Source: Endomychus coccineus (lineage: Eukaryota; Arthropoda; Insecta; Coleoptera; Endomychidae). From it: a DNA stretch of 64,000 nt. This document shows, in pieces, positions 35,221-45,629 of the stretch (its first letter is position 1; the number at the start of each line of letters is the position of its first letter). The notes below the pieces were generated by a model. It was not told where the DNA came from. It did not search any database and was given only the letters and a program-made list of their open reading frames with translations. The DNA lies in the NCBI GenBank assembly GCA_958510875.1, contig OY294067.1:263784180-263848179 (forward strand), written 5' to 3'. The translations under genes were made by a program, and so were the position numbers.

Positions 35221-36881
35221 TAAACAATCCTGGCCTCCTGACCCTCAAAATGGGAAATATGCAAAATACAATCGATTATTGGAATCTTATACGTACTTTC
35301 GAATTAAAACCTCTAGAAGACAATTATAACTATCTTTATGAACAATCAATCAAAATTGAAAGTTATCTCAATCAAACAGAAAATGGCGATACATATCGTT
35401 CAGAATTAGTGAATTATCAGAATCTTTTAGATAATGAATTAAGCGAAACTGAAAAAATATTAAAACAAATCATACCACCAATGCAACGAAGGAAAAGAGG
35501 ATTAATTAATGGAATAGGTTCAGTATTCAAAGCCATTACCGGAAATCTTGATCAAAGTGACGCTGAGAGATACGACTTAGCTTTAACTCAATTAACAAAT
35601 TCACAAAATAACATGAAAACTTTACTCGATGAACAAATAACATTGACAGAATCAGCAGTGATAAAATTCAATGAGACCACGAATAGGTTGATAAACAATC
35701 AATTAAAATTAGATAAACAATTTACATTCATAGCAGAAAAACTGGAACAAACTCAACTAGAACAAAATAAGCTTGAAGATGCACTAGTATTTCAAATGCT
35801 ACTTATCCAAATGATAACGACAGCAAATACTAATAAAAATATATTAGAAACATTAGTAACTGCAATTACTTTTGCAAAACTAGAGACTCTACATCCTTCC
35901 ATATTAGAATCGGAAGATTTACTTCAAGAATTATATCAAATTTCACAAATAAAACCAAAGGTTCAATTGCCTTTTGAAATCAATTCAAAAACTGTTCAAT
36001 TATATGAAAATGTTGCAATAATCAAATGTTATTATAAAGAGGGACAATTAGTGTTCATTATAGAGATTCCGATTGTAGAGTCCGCTCCTTATAATTATTA
36101 TCACTTATATGCACTTCCAACCCAAAATCATTCATCCGAATACCAAGCAATTATTCCTCACAATAAATTCCTATCCCTTAATGAGAAATACTACAGTTTA
36201 TCCGATAAACAATGCAAAGAAGTCACTCCATCCGAATTCCTATGTCAAGCTCAAGATACCAATATAATCAATGAAGAAAGTCCTTGTGAAATCCAATTAG
36301 CCAGATTCACGAAGAAATATCAATCTTGCAAATCAGTGAAAATCCAGATGCACCAAGAAAAAATCTAAAAGGTGGACACCGACCAATGGCTCGCAATATT
36401 CCCGGAAGAAACTATTATTAATAGTCAATGTAACGAACAAAAAGATATTACAGCATTAACTGGAAATTATATACTGAAAATTCCCGAAAGTTGCCAAATT
36501 CAAATAAAAGAAAAAATCCTCAAGACTTATCGGAATTCTATCAAAACAATTGAAAACATCCAACTTCCAGAAATCGTGATACCAACAACGATATCCCATC
36601 ACAACTATGAAGAAATACCACCCATTCAATTGGATTCAACAAATTTAGATGAACTTCGCCCTTTGATGCATCAGTTAGAACATACCAGAAATGAATTAAA
36701 AACTATTGAAATTCCGCAATTTCACACGTCAACAAGTGTATGGACAATCATATTATATATCATACTATGTGTAACCATTATAACCGTAATCTACAAGAAG
36801 AGAAACATTTGCAAACGGAAAGTGAAAGAAAATCCAACAATCATCGAAGTGCCGTTAGAAGCCATCAATATGAAAAATTAA
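35160..36881 (+). pseudogene. env: env-like (baculovirus F-type) gene with an in-frame stop
   Basis: Frame open from 35160 to a TAA at 36366-36368, then open again in the same frame to a TAA at 36879-36881. First in-frame ATG at 35250. A furin-type RRKR site ends at 35498, followed by a glycine-rich hydrophobic stretch as in F-protein fusion peptides. Downstream come a helical, coiled-coil-like section, a Cys-containing region, and after the stop a membrane segment (about 36738-36794) with a short basic tail. Such proteins are type I fusion glycoproteins in insect errantiviruses. The stop removes the membrane anchor, so the product would be cut short. It may be a real mutation or an error. 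Confidence 0.75.
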
Positions 36882-36904
36882 TAATCCCGTAATTTTTCAA
36901 CTTC

Positions 36905-36914
36905 GGCAGGGAGG
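36905..36914 (+). other. Polypurine tract
   Basis: GGCAGGGAGG directly before the 3' LTR, the usual plus-strand primer position. Confidence 0.7.
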
Positions 36915-37163
36915 TGTTAAGATGTACTATATGACTATATATGGTCAAATGAACTTTATTAACTTACTAAGAATTTATCATACTATTGCTAACGTGCTTT
37001 GTTATTAATAAACAGCACGTTCATAATGTTATATATTCTCGCTCGACTTAAAGAGACTTTAATTATTAGTTGTTACTTTGCCTTGTGTAGTAGCTATAAT
37101 TCCTGCTGTATTTTACTTAATAAATTTTTTAAAAAGTAAAGTTCCAAACGGCAGATCATAATT
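36915..37163 (+). repeat. 3' LTR of the Ty3/gypsy element
   Basis: 249 bp, 246 identical to the 5' LTR. Confidence 0.9.
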
Positions 37164-37167
37164 AATG
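37164..37167. repeat. AATG target duplication of the Ty3/gypsy element (right)
   Basis: Matches 29591-29594; the PLE RT reading resumes with its ATG. Confidence 0.8.
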
Positions 37168-38185
37168 GGATCTCCTATTTCAGCTACCATTGCTAACCTC
37201 GTTATGGAATGCCTAGAGGAATCTGTTATAAATTCATTAGATTTTCAGCCTGTATTCTTTAAACGGTATGTAGATGATTGCCTTATGTGTGTTCCCAACG
37301 ATAAAATTCAATATGTGATTAATAAATTTAACAATTTCCATTTTAAACTCCAATTCACTTGTGAAATATAAATAAACAATAACATTAATTTTCTAGATAT
37401 GACCATTAGGCATGATGCAGATGGAAAAATAAAAACTTCTTGGTTTACTAAAGAAGTCTGGTCTCAACGTTATCTTCATTTCAATTCCGTTGCACCAGCT
37501 TGTTATGAAAGAAAGTGTCATAAACAGCCTCACAGACCGCGCGGTAAAATTATCCCACGCAGAGGACCGTCCCAAAAATTTAAAAATTGTTCGTAATGCA
37601 TTGGAAATGAATGGCTACCCAAAAACTTTCTACAATCTTATCATTAAAGAGAGAATAAACAAAATCTATAATGGTTCTTCTTATAAAAATAACATAACAG
37701 GTAATACAGACAATTATATAACTTTACCATACATTCCGGAGACCTCAGAAAAAAATAAGAAATGTTTGAAAAAGTACGATATAAATGTTGCGCATAAACC
37801 TACTAACTGTGTTGGGAAATATTTTTCAAATCTAAAACCTGTAATACCTAAAGATAAACAAACCCACACAGTATATAAATTGAATTGTTTAGATTGTGAT
37901 GGAACTTATACTGGAATCTCTAAACAATATTTACAAAAAAGAATGTACGGCCATAAGTATAGCACAAGAAATAATAACTTAGAAAATTCCACCGCCCTTG
38001 CTAAGCACTGTTTTGATTATAACCATCAATTTGATTACAAAAATGTTAATATTTTGACTAAAGAAACCAATTATTATAAAAGATCTATCCTGGAGATGAT
38101 TCACATAAAAAGGGATTCAAATTCTGTAAATCATAGGAATGATATTCAGGGATTGAGTCAGATTTATACTAACTTCATTAATTAA
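37165..38185 (+). pseudogene. PLE RT C-terminal part and GIY-YIG endonuclease
   Basis: 37165-37371 continues the RT from 'MGSPISATIANLVMECLEE' (motif B) to the catalytic YVDD at 37267-37278. A TAA at 37369-37371 is followed by the same frame to about 37490 ('NINFLDMTI..', 'TSWFTKEVWSQRYLHFNS'). A frame change there leads into 37490-38185 (231 codons): an RT thumb-like block ('DRAVKLSHAE', 'ALEMNGYP') and a GIY-YIG domain with 'YKLNCLDCDGTYTGISKQ' (CxxC then Y-x-G) and a His/Arg helix. The nuclease nicks target DNA for priming in PLEs. It ends at a normal stop 38183-38185. Confidence 0.8.
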
Positions 38186-38537
38186 AACTCTCGCAAATTC
38201 CTACATACGTCTTTATAATGTTAAAAGTATATTTTAGGAAGAACGCTTAAAGTAAACTAAATTCCAATGCAGGTCTAAAACCTTTTCATGTACGTCATAA
38301 ATCTACATCTGGGTCGAGTTATTACAAACAAATAGCTTCGAACTTCAGTTGCTTTGAGACCATAGCAATATGCGTTTGTACATTATGAGAAAAAAATCTA
38401 TACTTTAATATTAACGATACAATTTTCGATTGTTCGTGGTTCTGTTCGTTTCGACGGCGTGAGCTTTTTGATTGAAGATTGTGCGATATGGACGCTTGTG
38501 CTAATTAGTTTTAGTTAACCCCTTTTTAACAAAATAA

Positions 38538-38579
38538 GTCTTCTGATGATGGTCGTGAGACCGAAACGTACGTAAAGAC
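38538..38579 (+). ncRNA. Type I hammerhead ribozyme (PLE 3' end)
   Basis: GUCUU (38538-38542) pairs with AAGAC (38575-38579). Core CUGAUGA at 38543-38549, extra U at 38550, stem II GGUC-GUGA-GACC, GAAA at 38563-38566, palindromic CGUACG, cleavage predicted after A38574. The sequence after the cut (AAGACGAACAT.TATAACA.AGTGTTAATGTGACC) reappears as the start of the direct copy at the 5' end of the element (28085). Confidence 0.85.
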
Positions 38580-38633
38580 GAACATGTATAACAGAGTGTT
38601 AATGTGACCTAATTCCCGAGAATTTTTTATATA

Positions 38634-38645
38634 ATTATAAGTAAG
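38634..38645. repeat. 12-bp target site duplication of the large PLE (right)
   Basis: Exact copy of 28022-28033. Confidence 0.8.
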
Positions 38646-41030
38646 TCTAATTGATATTTGTATTTGAATAAAGTGCCATGTGCCGTATCAAATTGTTTCT
38701 CTTTTAGAATATATATTTGTTTTACAAAACGAGTACAATGGTTGTAACTAACAATCTTCAATAAATAGTAAATACCATTCCAATATAACCACCGCCTAAG
38801 TGTGACTGACAAGTATTGTCATCCACGTGTCACTGTTTACACTTGTGCCAGTTGGTTTTGAATTAAATTGATGCATGGACAATTTGGTATATGTATCACT
38901 AATGTTTATCCTCAATGTCAGGAATACCGTTTTTATATAACGGGAATATAATGAAGGTACCCTTTATCATTATTTAAATTAAGAAGATTGTGATCTATCA
39001 TACCTACAATCTAACTCGTATTTTCGCATTTAGTTCTACGAATTTAGGATGTAATATTCACTAGTTTCGCTTAACTTCAAGATCTTTATCTCTCCACAAA
39101 TTTTTACATCATTAACTGTATTATTCCGTTTTACTTCTTAATTGGAATACAATTTTGTGAACGACCTAAACGTTCGTGATCCGATCCATTGAATCGTGAA
39201 ATAACAGCGTTCAATTCAAGGTAGAAGTGTGATGAAAAACTCAGTCGAGGCAGCAAATTAGTTATCCTTCAAATAGAGAGGGTAGAAAGGTACACAAGAA
39301 TTAAATTATGGGCGGGTTTAATTATCCATTAAGCTTCCCTGGAAAGTCCTTTCCATATTTCTATATTGAAGCAGTCCCGTTTGACGCAACTGCGTGTATA
39401 TGTGTAGTCAACTTGATTGTTAGCTACGAATACCTTCTGCTCATATTTCCGAGAATAAATGGTTTCCAAACACCCTTTTATATCTAACAAGCTTGTCGAG
39501 CTTTAGGTGTTTTTCACGAGATCGTGAATGAGAAAAACAATAATTAGTACGTTCTCTTGTAAATTGGACTTGAACAGTATAAATATCACAGCTTGGATAA
39601 ATGTCCTCAAATCAATTCAAATGTCAATTAAATAATGAATTAAGGTGACCATAATTCACTTTCTTTCCTTAGAGGGTTTTTCATCGAAGAGATCTCGAAC
39701 CGTCTCGTTCAAGTCATCTTTATGAGATGAGTGCCTTCGAAGTTCTGCCTCTTCCGCTCCTTGAAATTCAATAACCTTATCGATTCAAGCAGCATGCTCA
39801 TCCAAAATATGTACCGTTCTCTAAAACTAATGACTATAGTTTGAAGAACAGTGTGTCTTCAGCTGAATTTTGAAATATCCATACTACAGCCATGCAGCTG
39901 GCTCTTATGAGAATAAGGAACTCATGTACGGAACGTCTATATTTTTCAGCGCGTATTGATTAGGTCAGTCAATACAAGGTTAAAAATTGACGAAAAACGT
40001 TTTTTAAGGATAACGCAATTTTATGGTCGATTGGCGCTGAAAACCATGGTGAAGTTAAAATTGCTTAAACTTTGTAATGTGTTTTATGAAACGATTAAGC
40101 AAAATCATTTGGATGAAAACATTTGTTTATATACACCATTAACTTGTTGATAACAAAGAAGCAAATGAGTCGAAGTGTTTTGTTGATATCTATCGCATAG
40201 CAAAATGTCATACGGTTATGTCAAATCGTTTTTGTTTTCGATAATTTTTCAATTGAAAAGCAGATATAAACAATACCAGAGGCTTTAGAAAATTTTTCAC
40301 TTCAGCATCGTTTTCAGACCAAGTTCTAGGCTTCACCCCCCGGGCGGGTGATAATAAATTTTATAATTATTGCACTAATTTTTGCCCAAACGTATTCCAA
40401 TATGTCGATGTTGGAAAAAGAATTCAAATTGATGTATATTGCCTGTTAAATTCTTTAGGAAATAATGGATGTAGGAAAATATCAAAACTTGCACAAAACA
40501 CGTAAGCTTTCATTGAATTCAAAATTTATCAGTCAGAAAATAGACAAATTGAAATAAAAGACTTTTTAAAATGCATAAGTTACAAAATCAATAAATAGAT
40601 TTGAATTCATAAAGTTCGTCTTTTTATAATCCTAAATCAATAACCAAAAATATTTGATGATTCTCTTAGGCACTCTGTATATGGTGAAGTTGTATATACA
40701 GTTAGTACGTAGACTATCTGAACTTCCTCAATATTTTAATGAGGGCTGCTTTTATGGCACGAAAACCCTCAATACGAACTACGCACCGGTGCAATTGCAA
40801 TTGTAAATGAAATCTTTATATTTAAATATTTTTTTTCTAATTTTTCCGAATTTTTCTAATCTGTGATAGTATATGCAGCAATATTGGAAATCGGCGGGAA
40901 ATTTAGATTCAGTCTTATTTTGTTTCGGTTATTGTAAGCATCTATAATTTAATATGAATCCTGTTTTAAGCTTAGTGAACAAGGAAACAAAGAGTTAGTT
41001 TCAGAAAGTACTTCATTTTCCTTCTCAAAA
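38646..41030. other. Unassigned AT-rich DNA
   Basis: No gene recognised. A CACCCCCCGGGCGGGTG palindrome-like stretch at about 40333 is the only GC-rich spot. The 64-codon frame at 39956-40150 is motif-free. Confidence 0.45.
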
Positions 41031-41034
41031 GCTT

Positions 41035-41800
41035 TAAGAAACAGTGAGTCATTATGGCGGTGAGCTTTCAATATTTGCAGAGCAAAAGTGTGGAGTTTGG
41101 GACCAGAAAACGTTATGTCTAGATTTTTCTACAACACAATCACGGTTGAAAGCTGTAAAAGCTATTAAACAGACAAATTATAAGTGGTGGTGCCTAGTCG
41201 GGAAACCGTCAAAAATTATTCAAACCGTTTTATGAAACAAGTTGAAGCCATGGACTGTGAGAGACTTCGATTATGTTCGTAATGATATATGATGAAAGAA
41301 AAATACGTGGCCAACATTATCCAAAAATACTGAAGAAACAATGAAGGTTTTGAATAGCTTACTCACAAAACTATAAAAAATGAAGATTTTATAGCCCGTT
41401 GCAGCTAAGGGAAGAATATTATCTAAAACTTACAAGAAACTGCAAATGATGAAGGCAAGTGTTGCAATTTAGGTTTAAAATGTTTTCCCAAAATCAGTAT
41501 TTGTAGATTTTGAACAAAGTATAAATAGGACCTTCAGGTTTATCTGGCCACAGATAAATTCAATAGCTTACCGTTTTCATTTAGCTCAAAGTTGATTCCG
41601 AAAAATTAAGGAATTAGGTTTAGTAACAGAATACAGAAATGCTGAAATGGACGTTGTAAAATGGTTGAACAATACATTTGGTCCAGCCTTTTGAAATCCT
41701 GAAGAAGTTTCGGACCTATTCAGTATACAATCCAATGATGAAAATCCTTCAACGCAAAATTTGATGAGAACCTTCAAGGTATCTGCAAACAAATATGATT
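41035..41800 (+). mobile_element. Decayed MULE-like transposase relic
   Basis: 41044-41235 (63 codons) has Cys/Trp-rich 'TNYKWWCLVGK', which may be a degraded FLYWCH-type zinc finger. About 41500-41640 encodes 'VFVDFEQSINRTF', then '..YRFHLAQS..RKIKELGLVTEYRN', matching the MULE transposase block DFE-x(n)-G-C-x-F-H with its catalytic Asp and the CxxH-like motif partly lost. About 41690-41790 adds a further C-terminal fragment. Stops throughout. Called by pattern only. Confidence 0.5.
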
Positions 41801-41839
41801 GCCATTCCAGTCCTGCTCCACTCTTTAGGATTGGTGAAA

Positions 41840-42720
41840 TGGATGGTCGATGAGCTGCATAGCTAAGGCGCTAAGACAGCACAAAAAGTTGCGGGAGAAC
41901 TTGGTCTCGAATTTTACATCAGTCGAGAAGGCCAACCAGAAGGCGTCCTTGAGTTGCATCCTTCTCTCTTGAAAACCCAGATAAATACCGCGGAGCAAGA
42001 TCTTAGGCTCAGGCGGCATGTTGACAAACCGATACACAGTGTTTTCTGCAGAAGCATGGAGATGCTCGGCTTGTCAACCGCAGCTTGCCAAGATGGCGTA
42101 ATCAACACATTGGTCTATCGCCGCAAGCTGATGTCAGCTGCAGGGCCTGTGGAAAGGCGCCTGAGACGATTTTCCACCTTCTGACGGCATGTTCGGCAGA
42201 AGCGGACATGCTACGTCTACTAAACTACCATCTGAGGCACTCGTACGGAATAGACCAAGAGCCGGTGCTACCTTTCAGGCCAGAAGATATTGAGTCCGTT
42301 TTCGGAAATGCCAGCACTATCGGAATTACCTGTTTTCGACCGTCAGGTCCATACAAGCAGGTGGATCTGGCCTTTTCCTCCTCGATAAACAAACCAAAAC
42401 TATGTATGTCATCGTATTCTCTGCTCCGGCATAGGGGCACATAGTCTTGGAAGAGGAGGAAAAATGAGCAAATTATCAAGACGTCCTGTTCGAGTTCCAC
42501 AAGCTATAGCCAGGCCACATAGTAGTGGCTCTGATTATTGGTGATATAGGTGGAATAAAGTTTAGGCAGCAATTCAACTTGAAGATCATTTCCGCCTACA
42601 AGAACCCTGCACAGTTTTTGATAGAACGGATGCAGAAGACAGTCATTCTGAGTTCAATAAGGCTACTTGGGGCACACGATTTGGGAGCTTGAAGCATCTT
42701 ACCGACAGGTGGGTAGGAGT
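41840..42720 (+). mobile_element. R2-like/RLE-type LINE C-terminal relic
   Basis: About 41960-42110 encodes 'LRLRRHVDKPIHSVF' and 'GLSTAACQDGVINTLVYRRKL'. The frame 42085-42444 carries a CxxC-x8-H-x4-C finger ('CRACGKAPETIFHLLTAC'). About 42460-42670 gives 'VVALIIGDIGGIKFRQQF' and '..LIERMQKTVILSSIRLL'. The finger followed by this C-terminal block is typical of non-LTR elements with a restriction-like endonuclease. GC content is higher than its surroundings. Several frame breaks; no RT catalytic region seen. Confidence 0.45.
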
Positions 42721-42779
42721 AGCTTCAGTTAACGGATTAGGTTTTCTGGCGCGATTGCTTCGATTTCGTCGGAGTGCGC

Positions 42780-43237
42780 AGATTTCTCTTTTTGACGTTT
42801 CAATATTGTATTTATATCTTTATCAAAAATTGTTATGTTAATTAGTTTTTCCATTTAGAAAAGGATAGATGACTTTGATTAATGAAATGCGTGTGAAACC
42901 GACTTGTGTTTTAAAATCCAATTAAAACTGCAGAAAACATTGGTTCGGTTGTGTTTGAAAGAGTAATGTATGGCTAATTATCAAATTGATTAACTTGAAG
43001 TTTAATTAGCTGGATTCAATTTGTTTCAAGTAAGTCAATTTGGTAATTAGCCATACATTACTCTTTCACATACAAACGATCAAATGTTTTCTGCAGCCTT
43101 GATTGAATTTTAAAACATCGGCTGCAGACGCATTTTTTTAATCAAAGTTCTTTTCTAAATTACAGCGAAACAATAACTAACATAAGAATTTTTGATAAAG
43201 ATATAAATACAATATCAAACGTGGAAAAGAGAAATCT
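42780..43237. mobile_element. 458-bp foldback (MITE-like) element
   Basis: Arms of about 215 bp (42780-42999 and 43025-43237) are reverse complements. Shared blocks include AGATTTCTCTTTT, CAATATTGTATTTATATCTTTATCAAAAATT, GAAAACATT, and TGAAAGAGTAATGTATGGCTAATTA nearest the centre. The centre is 25 bp. No coding content. Target duplication not evident. Confidence 0.75.
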
Positions 43238-43387
43238 TATTTTATTTTTAATCATATTAAAGAACCAAAACACCAAGAGAACGTAAGTTATAAGTGAACC
43301 TAATTTTTATTTAATTTCATTGCAAAAAAATTTCTGGCAGTTTTAAATCGTTTACCATACATTTAGGGTTATTTACATTAATAATGA

Positions 43388-43510
43388 TTCTTGACCCAGG
43401 TATGAATGTTATATAAATTCTCAGGAAATAGGTCACACTAACACATATGCTTATTATTTTCGTCTTTACACATATGCGTTAGTGTGACCTTTACCCGAGA
43501 ATCTATATTC
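43388..43510. mobile_element. Small foldback made of PLE termini
   Basis: GATTCTTGACCCAGGTATGAATGTTATATAAATTCTCAGGAAATAGGTCACACTAACACATATGC-like PLE end sequence meets an inverted copy (43469-43505) around a TTATTATTTTCGTCTTTAC centre. The join lies at the position that corresponds to the ribozyme cleavage region, but no ribozyme core is left. Confidence 0.65.
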
Positions 43511-43599
43511 AAATTAATAATATAAAGATTCTTGACACAGTATGAATTTATATAAAAATTCTCGGAAAATAGGTCACAATAACACTGTTTTAAATTTTC

Positions 43600-43641
43600 G
43601 TCTTTACGTACGTTTCGGTCTCATGACCTTCATCAGAAGAC
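43600..43641 (-). ncRNA. Type I hammerhead ribozyme (palindrome left arm)
   Basis: Minus strand: GUCUU/AAGAC stem I, CUGAUGA, extra A, stem II GGUC-AUGA-GACC (loop changed to AUGA, stem kept), GAAA, CGUACG, cleavage after GUA. Confidence 0.75.
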
Positions 43642-44411
43642 TTATTATGTAAAAAGGGGTAAATTAAAACTAATTAGCACAAGCGACAATATCGCACAAT
43701 TTTCAAGCAAAAAGCTCACGCCGTCGAAACGAACAGAACCACGAATAATCGAAAATTGTATCGTTAATATTAAAGTATAATTTTTTTGTAACAAGAATCC
43801 ATTGTTCAGTAAAATTCTCATAATATACAAACGCATATTGCTATGGTCTCAAAGCAACTGAAGTTCGAAGCTATTTGTTGATATTTACTCAAACCAGACG
43901 TAGATTTATGACGTACTTGAAAAGGTTTTAGACCTGCATTGGAATTTACTTTAAGCGTTCTTCCTAAAATTTACTTTTAACATTATAAAGACGCATGTAG
44001 GAATTTGCAAGAGTTTTATACTAACTTGATTAATTAAAACTCTTGCAAATTCCTACATGCGTCTTTATAATGTTAAAAGTGTATTTTAGGAAGAACGCTT
44101 AAAGTAAATTCCAATGCAGGTCTAACACCTTTTCAAGTACGTCATAAATCTACATCTGGTTTGAGTAAATATCAACAAATAGCTTCGAACTTCAGTTGCT
44201 TTGAGACCATAGCAATATGCGTTTGTATATTATGAGAATTTTACTGAACAGTGGATTCTTGTTACAAAAAAATTATACTTTAATATTAACGATACAATTT
44301 TCGATTATTCGTGGTTCTGTTCGTTTCGACGGCGTGGGCTTTTTGATTGAAAATTGTGCGATATGGACGCTTGTGCTAATTAGTTTTAATTAACCCCTTT
44401 TCACATAATAA

Positions 44412-44453
44412 GTCTTCTGATGAAGGTCGTGAGACCGAAACGTACGTAAAGAC
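44412..44453 (+). ncRNA. Type I hammerhead ribozyme (palindrome right arm)
   Basis: GUCUU 44412-44416, CUGAUGA 44417-44423, extra A 44424, GGUC-GUGA-GACC, GAAA, CGUACG, UA, then AAGAC 44449-44453. Confidence 0.8.
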
Positions 44454-44519
44454 GAAAATTTAAAACAGAGTGTTATTGTGACCTATTTCCCTAGAATTTT
44501 TATATGAATTCTAGTTAAT

Positions 44520-45625
44520 TACATAGTATTAGAAGATTATTTCAATACTTTTCAGCCACCCAAAGCCACTCTTGGAGAACAACATAACGAAATCATAAAT
44601 AATGCCCCTTATATGTCCACAATTTATTATTTAATCACGTTACTATTCTCAGGAAAGTATCCCTTAAAAACTTCCAACATTCCTTTCAACACAATTTGAT
44701 TCTTCCTCTAGTCTAGATTATTAGCCTTTCTCAAACCTTCAAGCGCCGACAAATTTCCAAAGTCAAAATGGTACGACCTTCCGATATCTTGGTAATCCTG
44801 GTAGAATTACAAAAGTTGGTGAAACAACAAGGATACGAAATTGTCACCGTGATGTGTTTGACTCGCAACGAGGAAGAAAACTAACAAGTTTCAAAATTTA
44901 TGAAGGAACTTTCTTATGTTAGTTTATAGATAGCGTCGTATAATTCTTTAATAGGAGAAGGTCGGAAGTGGATTTGTACTCATAAATAATTCAAGCGTCA
45001 CCTGAAACCAAAGTTACCGTGAAATATTGAAGTCTCGTACACACACATAATATTCGCTGAGAATATAGATTATTCAGTTTTCGGTTCACCGTTGCATGCA
45101 AACACATGCGCTTACGTGTCTTTATGCATTCATCTACGGGTAACCCTAGAGCTTGAATTATATTTCCATTATAAATTTCTCTAAGAATGTATCTTCACTG
45201 TAAGTTGCAAATCGTATGTTATACATCTCGCTTCCGAAACTGGAAGACGTGAATAAATTGATCGATCGACAAAAGGTTTTTAACGTTGACATGAGCTCAT
45301 GAGGTTCTCTTCAATTTTAATCACGTTGTCAGTTTTTAAGAACTGTTACTTCGACATGAAAAGTATTGCTAAAAGCTCGAGTAAAGTAGAAGTAGTATTT
45401 TTAGGAACTCTAAGAGACGTTGATTTCAGCCACCCGTAAATCAATCCACAACGGAAATATGCCGGATGTTGTTATATGTGTTATAGAATAATGACATTAT
45501 GTGTCTGTTACTATATCTATATTGAGCAAAATAACATAATATAGACAAAAGGAGCACTGCATCAGCAAATATGTAGACTTTCAAAGATCCAGGAATTAGT
45601 CTGAGAGGAAATTGCCATTATGTTC
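44520..45625. other. Unassigned DNA
   Basis: No gene or family recognised. Confidence 0.45.
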
Positions 45626-45629
45626 TTTT

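Larger units (their letters stand above)
29595..37163 (+). mobile_element. Ty3/gypsy LTR retrotransposon, errantivirus-like (gag, pol, env)
   Basis: 7569 bp between AATG duplications: LTR, PBS, gag, pol (protease, RT, RNase H, integrase), env-like gene, polypurine tract, LTR. Pol domain order and an F-like env place it with the insect errantiviruses (Metaviridae). LTRs differ at 3 of 249 positions, so insertion was recent. The gag frameshift and the env stop mean this copy is not fully coding as read. It lies in the same orientation as the PLE it interrupts. Confidence 0.9.
28034..38633 (+). mobile_element. Penelope-like element (PLE) split by a Ty3/gypsy insertion
   Basis: The 12-bp duplication brackets the element. 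Without the nested insert and its duplicated AATG it is about 3.03 kb. Order: a 5' foldback terminus (28034-28176), RT pieces (28255-29594 and 37164 on), a GIY-YIG endonuclease (to 38185), an untranslated tail, a hammerhead ribozyme (38538-38579) and a 3' terminus CCTAATTCCCGAGAATTTTTTATATA. PLEs are retroelements with a telomerase-related RT and a GIY-YIG nuclease. This copy has several stops and shifts, some of them in the PLE-only parts, so it is inactive apart from the nested insertion. Confidence 0.85.
43530..44511. mobile_element. Head-to-head palindrome of two PLE 3' ends
   Basis: Two copies of the PLE 3' region (homologous to about 38160-38633) face each other with their 5' sides meeting near 44015-44035. 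There the sequence still reads into the end of the PLE ORF on the plus strand (ATACTAACTTGATTAATTAA against ATACTAACTTCATTAATTAA at 38167). Arms are about 480 bp and very similar. Each arm contains a hammerhead ribozyme and a PLE terminus (CCTATTTCC..GAGAATTTTTATAT). The left end carries the extra GATTCTTGAC.CAGTATGAATT stretch seen at the left end of other copies. Confidence 0.8.

Noticed and set aside
33117..35264. Minus-strand open frames inside pol (33117-33491, 34521-34781, 34896-35264)
   Set aside because: They lie antisense to an intact pol and have no motif; compositional shadows.
29595..37163. LTR pair considered as a segmental or CRISPR-like repeat
   Set aside because: Two copies only, with PBS, PPT, gag-pol-env and target duplications; clearly an LTR element.
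38646..41030. Possible host gene fragment in the largest unassigned stretch
   Set aside because: Checked for domain motifs and long open frames; none found.
44740..44900. Possible host exon (ATGGTACGACC.. with a short open frame)
   Set aside because: Frame is short, stops soon and has no recognisable domain.
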